Shown in pieces: positions 1 through 7,684 of a stretch of 64,000 nt of DNA. The notes under the pieces were generated by a model, which was given only the letters and a program-made list of their open reading frames with translations, had not been told where the DNA came from and ran no database searches. The first letter of the stretch is position 1. Every line of letters starts with the position of its first letter. The DNA is taken from NCBI RefSeq assembly GCF_021646545.1, contig NZ_JAKIRP010000002.1, positions 62,001 to 126,000 of the forward strand. Direction: 5' to 3'. Made by a program: the position numbers and the translations under genes. This DNA is from Chitinophaga filiformis (GTDB taxonomy: Bacteria > Bacteroidota > Bacteroidia > Chitinophagales > Chitinophagaceae).

Positions 1-216
1 GTGAATGAATTAAAAGATATTCCCAGGCTGACCAAAAGGGAAAAAGAAATCCTGCAACTCATTGCCGATGGTATGACTACAACTGATATTGCCGGAACAT
101 TACATTTAAGTCCGTTGACAGTAGAAACGCATCGCAAAAGCCTCTTGCAGAAATTTGAAGTCAAAAATGTGGCAGCGATGATCAGGGCAGCGATTGAGCT
201 GAAGCTAATACCCTAA
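1..216 (+). CDS. LuxR/NarL-type response regulator, C-terminal HTH part (5' end outside window)
   Basis: The visible 71 residues are almost exactly one LuxR-family helix-turn-helix. The LTKREKEILQLIADGMTT stretch is followed by the recognition-helix pattern LSPLTVETHRKSLLQKF. Such domains sit at the C-terminus of NarL/FixJ response regulators and bind promoter DNA after phosphorylation of an N-terminal receiver. The receiver is not in the window, so the first codon (GTG at base 1) is probably internal rather than a true start. The stop codon overlaps the stop of the convergent membrane-protein gene, leaving no room for a terminator between them. Confidence 0.85.
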   Translation: MNELKDIPRLTKREKEILQLIADGMTTTDIAGTLHLSPLTVETHRKSLLQKFEVKNVAAMIRAAIELKLIP

Positions 217-1196
217 TTGCCATGTTCCGCCCTCTGTTTAACGATCTGTAATATATTATTCTGAATATCTTCCATGATCCAGCCGGCCCACCAGCTGGCA
301 TAGAAGTTAAAGGATGTGGTCAGTTTGAAGTGACTGTACAGATGTAATCTGTATGTATGATCGTTTAGAGCCTCAAGCTCATAAGTGCCGTTCAGTACAT
401 CAAAATAGTCGCCGCCCACTACTATATGTTCATCCATCGTGGTAGATGGAATATCATATGGATTTGCCTTAATAGTAAAACTCATTTTCTGCTGATGTAG
501 GTAATCTGTTACAGTTTCGTCGAATATCAGGCCTTTATCAAAGATGGCCTTACGGAAGGCGCCCGGTCCCTCAAAGTTCAGTTCTGCTTTTATCGGACGG
601 GGAAATCCGAGGAACCTTGTGAACCATCCTTTATCCTGTGCTTCGCTGATTTCTCTTACGCGTGTTACATTATTCCAGATCTGTTCTTTATTGGCATGGA
701 TATCTATGTAGGTATCCGCCTTGTAGCGGCCAGGTATTTTGGCAATGCGTTGTTCGATAGGAGAGATGAACAAGGGTAGCAATAGAATGAGCGAGATGTA
801 CATCTTCTCATTTTTATGTTTTTTGATCTTGTAGTGCCCTGCTATTAAGCCTCCTATGGATGCCGCTACGAGAAAGAGCGGCATGATCATGATCCAGCAT
901 GCCCAACCTTCAATTTTAAGCAGTATTGTAACAATAAAGAAGATAGAGAGTGGTAGCCATGGCATGCATATACGGTAGGCTCTTGAATATACCTTTTCAA
1001 TGGGAGCAAGCTTGATGGCTAATGCGCCGAGACCGAAAGGGACAAAGAACAGGAAGGCAAAGGTCATCAGCTTAAAAAAATCGCCTGGCACGGTCTCGCT
1101 GAAAAGACCACGGACAATTAACGCAAATACAACCGGTACGAGGGTTGCGATCAGGTTGTTTTTATCTGGAAATTTCATATGTAAGGGAATATGCAT
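213..1196 (-). CDS. Membrane protein with C-terminal SRPBCC-like domain
   Basis: Unnamed 327-residue protein. Roughly the first 150 residues hold about four to five hydrophobic segments, for example LMTFAFLFFVPFGLGALAI and WLPLSIFFIVTILL. The rest is soluble and resembles the SRPBCC/polyketide-cyclase fold: a DIHANKEQIWNNVTRV opening strand and helix, an aromatic-rich sheet, and a final long helix with NNILQIVKQRAE. That fold binds hydrophobic ligands in general, but no ligand can be inferred here. ATG at 1196 is taken as start; an internal ATG at 1178 is also possible. The gene is convergent with the LuxR-type gene and their stop codons overlap. Domain reading is moderate, function unknown. 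Confidence 0.7.
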   Translation of the reverse strand: MHIPLHMKFPDKNNLIATLVPVVFALIVRGLFSETVPGDFFKLMTFAFLFFVPFGLGALAIKLAPIEKVYSRAYRICMPWLPLSIFFIVTILLKIEGWACWIMIMPLFLVAASIGGLIAGHYKIKKHKNEKMYISLILLLPLFISPIEQRIAKIPGRYKADTYIDIHANKEQIWNNVTRVREISEAQDKGWFTRFLGFPRPIKAELNFEGPGAFRKAIFDKGLIFDETVTDYLHQQKMSFTIKANPYDIPSTTMDEHIVVGGDYFDVLNGTYELEALNDHTYRLHLYSHFKLTTSFNFYASWWAGWIMEDIQNNILQIVKQRAEHGN

Positions 1197-1248
1197 TAAA
1201 GATAGTCAAACGCAATAATATCGCCGTCAGGAAAAATTTATTTGACGA

Positions 1249-1280
1249 GGCAACCCTTTCTCTGTAAACTGCATTTATAG
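1249..1280 (+). promoter_or_regulatory. Possible ECF-type promoter of the sigma-factor operon
   Basis: A GGCAACC block at 1249-1255 lies about 15 bases before GCATTTATAG (1271-1280), just upstream of the sigma factor start. ECF sigma factors typically recognise an AAC-containing -35 element and often transcribe their own operon. The assignment to this sigma factor is inference from position and the AAC core only. Confidence 0.35.
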
Positions 1281-1301
1281 AAATACAAACCCGCTGTTCT
1301 C

Positions 1302-1856
1302 TTGAATATACCGGAACTCATAAAAGAAGCTAAAAAAGGCAGTACGGCGGCCCAGCGATACCTGTTTGACCTGTTGTCAGACAGGATGCTGATGGTATGC
1401 CGCCGCTATGTCAGGAATCAGCAGGATGCCGAAGAGCTGTTGCTCGATGGCTTTTATAAGTTCTTTAAGTCCCTGCCGGACCTGCATTACCAGGGAGACG
1501 CCGCCCTGCATAACTGGGTGAAGCGGATCATGATCAACGAATGCCTGATGTTCCTGCGCAAGAAGAACGCATTTGTGGTGGTATCAGAACATGTGGCTGA
1601 AACAATGGCCCTGGAAGAGGATGTGCTGAACAATCTGTCGGCCGCAGAGATCTTCAACCTGGTGATACAATTACCCGCAGGTTACAGAACGGTATTCAAC
1701 CTGTATGTCATTGAGGGTATGAATCACGCGGAGATAGCCGCCTTGCTGGGAGTATCAGAAGGCACCTCCAAGTCACAGTTAAGCAAGGCCAAATCCTTAT
1801 TACAAAAAATGCTCACGCAGCAAAATATTGAGTATGTCAAACGAAAAACACAGTGA
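1302..1856 (+). CDS. ECF-family RNA polymerase sigma factor
   Basis: A 184-residue sigma-70-family protein of ECF size. Region 2 covers about residues 15-85 (RYVRNQQDAEELLLDGFYKFFKSL, the -10 recognition helix area). Region 4 covers about 125-175, with the HTH AEIAALLGVSEGTSKSQLSKAKSLL that reads the -35 element. It would direct core polymerase to a small regulon that includes its own operon. The start is TTG at 1302; no ATG fits the conserved N-terminus. It overlaps the next gene, which encodes a one-membrane-span protein likely acting as its anti-sigma factor. Confidence 0.9.
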   Translation: MNIPELIKEAKKGSTAAQRYLFDLLSDRMLMVCRRYVRNQQDAEELLLDGFYKFFKSLPDLHYQGDAALHNWVKRIMINECLMFLRKKNAFVVVSEHVAETMALEEDVLNNLSAAEIFNLVIQLPAGYRTVFNLYVIEGMNHAEIAALLGVSEGTSKSQLSKAKSLLQKMLTQQNIEYVKRKTQ

Positions 1857-2493
1857 TAGCTGGATAGGTGAACTGGATGCTCTGGAAGCTTTGCCAGGTG
1901 AGGCACCGTTTGATAAAGCGGTGGCATGGGGCCGTTTGCATCAGCGGATGGACGAAAAAAAGACTAAAAAGAGAGTGATCTGGTACTGGGCAGCGGCTTG
2001 TTTGCTGCTTGCGTGTGTAACGCTTTTTTTCACGAGACAAGAGCACCAGACGCAGCTCACGCCTCCCGCATCCTATGTTGAGAATCCATATAAAAAGAAA
2101 GCAGATAAGGACGACGCGGATATTAAAGAAGTGCCTGTTATCGCAAAGCGCCCGGCTATACTGGTTCAGGAGGATACGTTCGCCAAAAAAATACCGGTTG
2201 CCGTCAAAGAAAGGAAACCAACCGCTATTGCTGACGTAATGGCCATACTACCACCAATCATAAAAGCCATTCCTCATCCTGATTCGATACTGGCAGAAAC
2301 GACAGCAGTTGCGGCAGCACCTAAAAAAATGAGGGTGGTCCACATCAATGATGTAGGTGGTGACGTGATTGGTAATGCCTATGTATATCCTGAACACAAA
2401 CAATTCAAAATAAGTCTTAGCGGTCCGGCTGGTTTCGCCAGCCAGATAGTGGCCGACAAGAACCAGAAAACAACTTCCTCGCCCAAAAATTAA
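1834..2493 (+). CDS. Putative anti-sigma factor, single membrane span
   Basis: About 219 residues: a short cytoplasmic N-terminus (WIGELDALEALPGEAPFDKAVAWGRLHQRM), one clear membrane helix (VIWYWAAACLLLACVTLFF, about residues 50-68) and a Lys/Pro-rich periplasmic tail. This topology and its position, overlapping the end of an ECF sigma gene, are typical of anti-sigma factors that hold the sigma factor at the membrane. No FecR domain is visible, so it is not the usual TonB-linked type. ATG at 1834 is preferred over the TTG two codons upstream. Role is inferred from context and topology. Confidence 0.7.
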   Translation: MSNEKHSDSWIGELDALEALPGEAPFDKAVAWGRLHQRMDEKKTKKRVIWYWAAACLLLACVTLFFTRQEHQTQLTPPASYVENPYKKKADKDDADIKEVPVIAKRPAILVQEDTFAKKIPVAVKERKPTAIADVMAILPPIIKAIPHPDSILAETTAVAAAPKKMRVVHINDVGGDVIGNAYVYPEHKQFKISLSGPAGFASQIVADKNQKTTSSPKN

Positions 2494-2501
2494 CTAACAA
2501 C

Positions 2502-3608
2502 ATGAAAACGAACATTTACTTTCTGATGCTCTTACTGAGCATCACCGGGACAGTGCATGCCCAGCAAAATAAACCCGCTGCCAATGAAGACCGGATCTTT
2601 GACCTGCCAGCTAATGAGATCAACAAACGTTTTTTCATCGCGCTCGATAAAGGCGATAAAATGCAGATAGAGCTGGTAGATATGAAAGACCTTGCCCGTG
2701 TAGGAAATATCGATTCACTGCTGAAGATATTTCTGAAAGATCTGACCCCGCTGAAAGATTCGCTGACCGACGAACTTTCCGTAAAACGCATCGACTATGT
2801 AATGGAACCGCCGGCCGCAAAGAAGATCCGTATCAGGCAGGAACGGCCTGCAGGCAAAAGCTTCCTTGTACAGCAGCAGGATGTGGCCGCCCTCAAGCTG
2901 GAACAGGATACCGTCCATTTCATCGGTGTAGTGCCCGTTCCCGGCACAAAAACTATCCACCGGTACAGGATCAGTTTCTTCGTGAACCATCTGGATGACC
3001 TTACCACCTATGCAGACGGCCGTTTGCAGGCACGCCTGGTCAGCCTCAGGGAAAATGTGTACACTAACTGGGTGAGAGGTGATAACGGCATGATGCATCT
3101 GAAAAAAGACTATAACATATCGTCCAAATCATCAGCGGGCTCCATTTACACGCACGGCGACTATCTGGCCTTCACACCATCTGTGGCCATCCAGAACTAC
3201 AAAAACTACTTTGTACCATCTTTCAGCCTGGGTGTTACCATCATAACAGGCACCATGGGCAACCGTGGAAAAACGCGTGAAATAGGCGCCTACTGGGAAC
3301 CTGACTTCTTCTTCGGAAAGGACAGTGAGGGCCGGGTGAAAACTTACCGCAACGATTTCCTGACGCTGGTATACGGCGGTGGACCAGGAAGAAAAGAAGT
3401 GGAGAAAAAGGAGCCTTACCTGCAGTATGTTTTCTCGGTGAGTTATCTTATCCACCGCAGCGGGGACTATTTTGAAAAGCATACCTTCCGGGCAGGTATA
3501 GGACGGATGTCGCTGTTTGAAGGAAAAACAAAAATTGAACCTGTCCTGTACTTTCATGAATTCTTTAAAGGCGTTACGCCCGGTATAAGACTAATACAAA
3601 GCTTTTAG
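2502..3608 (+). CDS. Secreted/outer-membrane-associated protein of unknown function in sigma-factor operon
   Basis: A 368-residue protein that I do not recognise. It begins with a clear signal peptide (KTNIYFLMLLLSITGTVHAQ) cleaved at about residue 20. The C-terminal half has alternating aromatic/polar strands (PSVAIQNYKNYFVPSFSLGV, YLQYVFSVSYLIHRSG) and ends in ...RLIQSF, compatible with a small outer-membrane barrel. It follows the anti-sigma gene by 8 bases, so the three genes from 1302 to 3608 are probably one transcript, and this protein may be an envelope-stress target or sensor. No function is proposed. Confidence 0.75.
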   Translation: MKTNIYFLMLLLSITGTVHAQQNKPAANEDRIFDLPANEINKRFFIALDKGDKMQIELVDMKDLARVGNIDSLLKIFLKDLTPLKDSLTDELSVKRIDYVMEPPAAKKIRIRQERPAGKSFLVQQQDVAALKLEQDTVHFIGVVPVPGTKTIHRYRISFFVNHLDDLTTYADGRLQARLVSLRENVYTNWVRGDNGMMHLKKDYNISSKSSAGSIYTHGDYLAFTPSVAIQNYKNYFVPSFSLGVTIITGTMGNRGKTREIGAYWEPDFFFGKDSEGRVKTYRNDFLTLVYGGGPGRKEVEKKEPYLQYVFSVSYLIHRSGDYFEKHTFRAGIGRMSLFEGKTKIEPVLYFHEFFKGVTPGIRLIQSF

Positions 3609-3648
3609 TGGTCTGCCTCAAATACGACCGGCTAGCACGAAAACAGAG

Positions 3649-3670
3649 AATTACGGGAATTCCCGTAATT
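3649..3670. promoter_or_regulatory. Perfect 22-bp palindrome directly upstream of AraC-type gene
   Basis: Two 11-base arms, AATTACGGGAA and its exact reverse complement, meet without a spacer and end 7 bases before the ATG at 3678. The position and perfect symmetry fit an operator for a dimeric regulator. A hairpin at the transcript 5' end or a terminator for the preceding operon is the alternative, but no T-run of terminator type follows. Confidence 0.6.
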
Positions 3671-3677
3671 TTCGCTT

Positions 3678-4496
3678 ATGTATACGAGGAACCTTACACA
3701 GCAGCTGGAAATCGACTATGTGATCACCGATAAGTGGCCTATGCCCCTGCATAAGCATACCCACTATGAACTGCTTTATATCATGCGGGGAAAAGGGCAG
3801 CATACGATCAACGGGCACGGTTATAACTATGGAAAGGGAGATCTGTTCATTCTTGCCCCACAGGACAGTCACTTCTTTATTTTTCAGGAGAGAACCGCTA
3901 TCTGCTTTGTAAAGTTTCATGAAGACTTCTTCCATGATTTCCTGCAGGATGCAAGGTTTAAAGCGCTTTTTAACCGGCTGTCCTCACCCTACCGTAAACT
4001 GTCTGCAACAAGCAATAATAAACAACAGATCGTACCACTGATGGAACTGATCATCGCGGAACACCGGAAAGAAACAGCTTACCAGCATATTATCATCAAA
4101 AATGCATTGTCCCTCATCATGGCGCTCACCGTCAAAGACGAAGGCGAGCATACCGCCACAGCCAAAGACGACAAGATCCAGTCTATCCTCAATTATATTC
4201 ATCAACATATCGCAGACAAGCACCTGCTTTCTGTTCAAAAAATGGCAGACACCTTCCTCATCAGCAAAAGTTACTTTAACCAGTATTTTAAAAACGCTAC
4301 CGGCTGCCCCTACAAAAAGTACGTGCAGGAATACGCATTGAAACTGATCGCTCAGCAACTGGTGGAAAGGAATAAAACAGTATCTCAGCTGGCGGAGGAA
4401 TTCGGATATAGTGATGAGAGCCATCTGAACAGGTCATTCAAGGCCTATTTCAATCAGACGCCTTCTGCGTTTAAGAAACAGCAACAGGCACTTTGA
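3678..4496 (+). CDS. AraC-family transcriptional regulator
   Basis: 272 residues with the standard two-part AraC architecture. An N-terminal cupin/jelly-roll sensor covers about residues 15-85, with the metal- or sugar-pocket-like HKHTHYELLYIMRGKG and GDLFILAPQDSH motifs. The C-terminal double HTH covers about 170-268: LSVQKMADTFLISKSYFNQYFK, then VSQLAEEFGYSDESHLNRSFK and the PSAF terminus. Such proteins bind a small ligand and activate a neighbouring operon. The neighbouring VOC gene (4592) lies in the same orientation. The perfect palindrome just before its start may be its own control site. Confidence 0.9.
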   Translation: MYTRNLTQQLEIDYVITDKWPMPLHKHTHYELLYIMRGKGQHTINGHGYNYGKGDLFILAPQDSHFFIFQERTAICFVKFHEDFFHDFLQDARFKALFNRLSSPYRKLSATSNNKQQIVPLMELIIAEHRKETAYQHIIIKNALSLIMALTVKDEGEHTATAKDDKIQSILNYIHQHIADKHLLSVQKMADTFLISKSYFNQYFKNATGCPYKKYVQEYALKLIAQQLVERNKTVSQLAEEFGYSDESHLNRSFKAYFNQTPSAFKKQQQAL

Positions 4497-4591
4497 CCTA
4501 TCTTCAGTTTGTACAGGATAATCATTGTTTCGTTCAATTTTCCTGCCTTAGCATCATCTCAACTTTGCAGGACAATTAAAATGCCACGGTT

Positions 4592-4969
4592 ATGCACATT
4601 GACCATACAACGCTGCGAACAGATCATCTGGAGGAAACAAGGGATTTTTTCATCCAGGTTTTTAATCTTGTGGAAGGCCCGAGACCTGCGGCTATTGCCA
4701 GGGCTATGCCGGGACACTGGCTCTATTGGAAAGATACTCCGCTGGTACATCTTATACCCAGTTCATTTTATCATGACAGAAATGGGAATGCTGCAGCAGA
4801 AGCTATTGATCATACCGCTTTTTTTATGGAAGATTATGAGGGATTTAAACAAAGGCTGACCGATCTGAAAATAAAGTTCTCATCTATGGATCTGCCGGAT
4901 ATAGGTCAGCGGCGGATTTTCCTGCGTACGCCAACGGGGATATTGCTGGAGACGGTGTTTAGAGGATAG
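4592..4969 (+). CDS. VOC-family (glyoxalase/bleomycin-resistance fold) protein
   Basis: 125 residues, the usual length for a single VOC-fold protein made of two beta-alpha-beta-beta-beta modules. The MHIDHTTLRTDHLEETRDFF opening supplies the first metal-ligand His, IDHTAFFMEDYEGFKQRL the central His, and the protein ends with TPTGILLETVF, where the last Glu usually sits. VOC members act as lyases, isomerases, dioxygenases or drug-binding proteins, and the substrate cannot be told from sequence. Start ATG 4592. It marks the left border of the AT-richer PIN/ASCH unit. Confidence 0.85.
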   Translation: MHIDHTTLRTDHLEETRDFFIQVFNLVEGPRPAAIARAMPGHWLYWKDTPLVHLIPSSFYHDRNGNAAAEAIDHTAFFMEDYEGFKQRLTDLKIKFSSMDLPDIGQRRIFLRTPTGILLETVFRG

Positions 4970-5045
4970 AAATAATTAATTATGTAAAAGTAATGTTATT
5001 GAAAAAGTAGTAAATTAGGGCATTGACTTTCTCCCCATGACCACT

Positions 5046-5063
5046 AAAAAATGTTCATTTTTT
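5046..5063. promoter_or_regulatory. Operator-like inverted repeat before the GNAT-PIN gene
   Basis: AAAAAATG and CATTTTTT face each other around a 2-base centre, ending 22 bases before the ATG of the GNAT-PIN fusion. A TTGAC lies about 20 bases upstream. The arrangement fits an operator overlapping the promoter, as in self-regulated toxin or defence units, but no DNA-binding gene is in the unit, so the binding factor is unknown. Confidence 0.4.
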
Positions 5064-5085
5064 GGTTAATCTTATAAGGTGTTAA

Positions 5086-7188
5086 ATGATTAAGCATATT
5101 TTACGAACAGATCCTCTGTTAGAGGAGGTTATTGTCATGGGAAGGAAAAATGCGCGGACATTGGGAATGTTCCCCGATGGGGCATTTTATGAACACGCAG
5201 GCAAAAATTGCATTTTGGGTGCAATTGACGCTGACAGGTTGGTAGGATATCTGCTATTTAGAATTATTCGTAGTAATCAGCTAATTTCTATTACTCATTT
5301 ATGTATTGACAGCAACTACCGAAACAATGGGGTTGCTGGCAGATTAGTTGATTTTCTGAGAGACAAATTTCAATATCAGGTTAAAGGAATTACACTTACT
5401 TGCCGGGAGGATTATAAAGCAGCTTCCGGATTTTGGAAAAAGTATGGCTTTAAACCGGTAAGAGAAAAACGCGGGAGAAATAATGATAATAAGTCTCTGA
5501 TAAAATGGAGATATGATTTCGGAAATAACGATCTATTTTCATCCACATCATTAGAAACGGAGAAAATACAGGCATTGCTTGATTCCAATATAATTATCAA
5601 GCTTAGGGACGAACATTCTTCTGAGAACATTGAGGCAATGTCATTGCAGGCTGATTGGCTGGAAGACGAAGTAGAATATTTCTATGCGCAGGAAATTTAT
5701 AATGAAATAAACCGCGACGCTGACAAAGAACGAGCTGCGAATACAAGGAAGTTTATAGCCGCATTTGAGATGGTGCGTTTCAAACCGCATAAGAGAGATA
5801 TAATTTTCGAAGAATTAAAGGCTATTATGATAGGTGTATCAGAGAACGATTTATCTGACCGTTTGCAGATGGCTGAATGTATTGCCAGTGGATTAAAGTA
5901 TTTTATCACAATGGATACTGGCATCCTTGATAAAAGTGAAGAAATTTATAATGCCTATAATGTCAGGATATTGCGCCCATTGGATTTTATTCTTTTCACA
6001 GATCATTTACTAAATTCTAAAGACTATGCGACTTACAGGGTGGCAGGGGCGAGGTATGATTATAATAAGATTAGCGTAAATGATATTAACCAACTGGTGG
6101 ATGTATTTTGGCAGCCAGGCATGAAGGAGAAAAAGCCTCACTTTCATCGCCTTCTTTCGGATATTGCCGTAGATGTGAACAACAATACCGTAAAAATAGT
6201 AAAGGATCCTCAGGGGAATTGCCTGGGAATATTTGCGGCGTGTTTACAGAATGATCATGCCCTGATAAGGATAATAAGAACTAGAAAAGGTAAAATTCAG
6301 GATGTTTTATTTCAACAGTTGCTATATGATATATGCCAGCTGGCGCTTAAGGAAAAGAAGTATCTGATACGTATTTCTGAGGATAAGCTTACCATTATTC
6401 AAAGCGAAATATTGCAGGCATTTGGTTTTGAAAATAAAGGGGACAGCTGGGATAAAATAGTCCTGGAAGGACAGTATCTATTCGATGATGTATTAAGGAA
6501 TCCTTGGGTAATTGACAACAGTAGAGAACTTAAACATGTCCGGGATCGCGTGGAAAAGATAGATAAAGGTGTTTTGGACGATTTAATGTTGCAGGTGGAG
6601 AGAAGGTTATGGCCCCTGAAGTTCGTTGACCCGAACATTCCTACTTATATAATTCCCATAAAATCCCTTTGGGCCTCTCAGTTATTTGACCATTTCGCTA
6701 GTAGCCAGAGTTTATTTGGCTCCCGGGCAGAACTAGCATGGAGTAAAGAAAATATCTATTACAGGAGCGTAAAACCTGTATCGGAAAAGGCACCGGCAAG
6801 GATCTTGTGGTATGTTAGTGAAGACCCCTTTTCTGCCATAGATCGGAATGGAGGGATAGTCGCATGTTCTTATATGGATGAGGTTTATACAGGAGAGGCG
6901 AAGAGTTTGTACCAAAGATTCAAAAACTTTGGTATTTACGAATGGTCGGATATCATTAAAATGACCGGAGGAAATGCTTATAAGGAAATTAAAGCTATCC
7001 GGTTTAGTGACACGGAAGTATTTAAAAAGGTTATATCTTTCAAAAAAATATGTGCTGTGATGGAAAAATGTGGTCGACTTCCCAACTCTTTCGCTAGTCC
7101 CGTGGAAGTCAGCAAAGAGGTATTTAACGAAATTTATAAGCTTAGTCAACAGTCGACACATGAGCAAAGTAATGCTGATATCAATTAA
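5086..7188 (+). CDS. GNAT-PIN multidomain fusion with GNAT-like and PUA-like C-terminal domains
   Basis: A 700-residue fusion. Residues 1-145 are a GNAT acetyltransferase: motif A ITHLCIDSNYRNNGVAGRLV, with the acetyl-CoA loop RNNGVA at 79-84. Residues 160-310 match a PIN nuclease: D166 in LLDSNIII, E203/E207 in AQEIYNEINR, D258 near MAEC, and D277 in FITMDTGILDK give the usual acidic quartet. About 330-460 reads like a second, degenerate GNAT (ALIRIIRTRKGKIQDVLFQQ). About 505-660 looks PUA/ASCH-like (ARILWYVSEDPF, GGIVACSYMDEV). It overlaps the ASCH gene by 29 bases. GNAT and PIN toxins often attack tRNA or translation RNA and PUA-fold domains bind RNA, so an RNA-directed effector is inferred. 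Base use is more AT-rich than in neighbours, suggesting transfer. Confidence 0.8.
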   Translation: MIKHILRTDPLLEEVIVMGRKNARTLGMFPDGAFYEHAGKNCILGAIDADRLVGYLLFRIIRSNQLISITHLCIDSNYRNNGVAGRLVDFLRDKFQYQVKGITLTCREDYKAASGFWKKYGFKPVREKRGRNNDNKSLIKWRYDFGNNDLFSSTSLETEKIQALLDSNIIIKLRDEHSSENIEAMSLQADWLEDEVEYFYAQEIYNEINRDADKERAANTRKFIAAFEMVRFKPHKRDIIFEELKAIMIGVSENDLSDRLQMAECIASGLKYFITMDTGILDKSEEIYNAYNVRILRPLDFILFTDHLLNSKDYATYRVAGARYDYNKISVNDINQLVDVFWQPGMKEKKPHFHRLLSDIAVDVNNNTVKIVKDPQGNCLGIFAACLQNDHALIRIIRTRKGKIQDVLFQQLLYDICQLALKEKKYLIRISEDKLTIIQSEILQAFGFENKGDSWDKIVLEGQYLFDDVLRNPWVIDNSRELKHVRDRVEKIDKGVLDDLMLQVERRLWPLKFVDPNIPTYIIPIKSLWASQLFDHFASSQSLFGSRAELAWSKENIYYRSVKPVSEKAPARILWYVSEDPFSAIDRNGGIVACSYMDEVYTGEAKSLYQRFKNFGIYEWSDIIKMTGGNAYKEIKAIRFSDTEVFKKVISFKKICAVMEKCGRLPNSFASPVEVSKEVFNEIYKLSQQSTHEQSNADIN

Positions 7189-7609
7189 GCCGGAATTCGC
7201 AGAGAAGATTTTTAATGGAGAGAAATCAATTGAACTACGCAAGGCAACACCCAGTGTTGAGCCAGGAGATATGGTGATAGTATATTGTACCTTACCCGTT
7301 AAAGCTGTAATAGGTTACTGTCGCGTGGAAAAGATTCTTAAGATGGCACCACAACAATTATGGCTTGAACATCAGAGTCGTCTTGGTATCGATGAAAAAC
7401 GTTTCCAGGAATATTATAGAAATGTAAATACCGCAGTGGGTATCTCATTAAGGGAGATTTGCAGGCTGAATGATGATATAAGTCTGGATACGATTAAGCA
7501 AAGATTTCCGCGGTTTAGTCCTCCCCAGACATTCCGGTATTACGATAATCAGGTATTTGAACAATATCTGGACTTACAAGGCAAAGAAAGAGAACAGTCC
7601 TGTGCCTGA
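7160..7609 (+). CDS. ASCH-domain protein
   Basis: 149 residues if ATG 7160 is used; this start overlaps the preceding gene by 29 bases and begins exactly at the conserved LISIKPEFAEKIFNGEKSIELRK of ASCH proteins. The Lys-rich K-x-x-E-x-R segment and VEPGDMVIVYCTLPVKAVIGYCRVE form the PUA-like barrel thought to bind RNA or modified nucleotides; some ASCH proteins are ribonucleases or modified-nucleoside hydrolases. The C-terminal half (EKRFQEYYRNVNTAVGISL, RFPRFSPPQTFRYYD) is typical of longer ASCH proteins. Co-transcription with the GNAT-PIN fusion, whose own C-terminus looks PUA-like, suggests both act on the same RNA target. The partner role (antidote, specificity factor or second effector) is open. 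Confidence 0.85.
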   Translation: MSKVMLISIKPEFAEKIFNGEKSIELRKATPSVEPGDMVIVYCTLPVKAVIGYCRVEKILKMAPQQLWLEHQSRLGIDEKRFQEYYRNVNTAVGISLREICRLNDDISLDTIKQRFPRFSPPQTFRYYDNQVFEQYLDLQGKEREQSCA

Positions 7610-7629
7610 CGGTTGACCCCGATACACGC

Positions 7630-7657
7630 TTGAATTTAGCGATGTTCCCTAAATTTG
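7630..7657 (+). promoter_or_regulatory. Bacteroidota-type promoter (TTG -33 / TAAATTTG -7)
   Basis: TTG at 7630-7632 and TAAATTTG at 7650-7657 are separated by 17 bases, matching the TTG...TAnnTTTG consensus of the main Bacteroidota sigma factor. Transcription would begin near 7664, which excludes the TTG codon at 7655 as a start and supports ATG 7685 for the next gene. Confidence 0.6.
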
Positions 7658-7684
7658 TATCAAACGCTCCAAGAGATCTACGCC

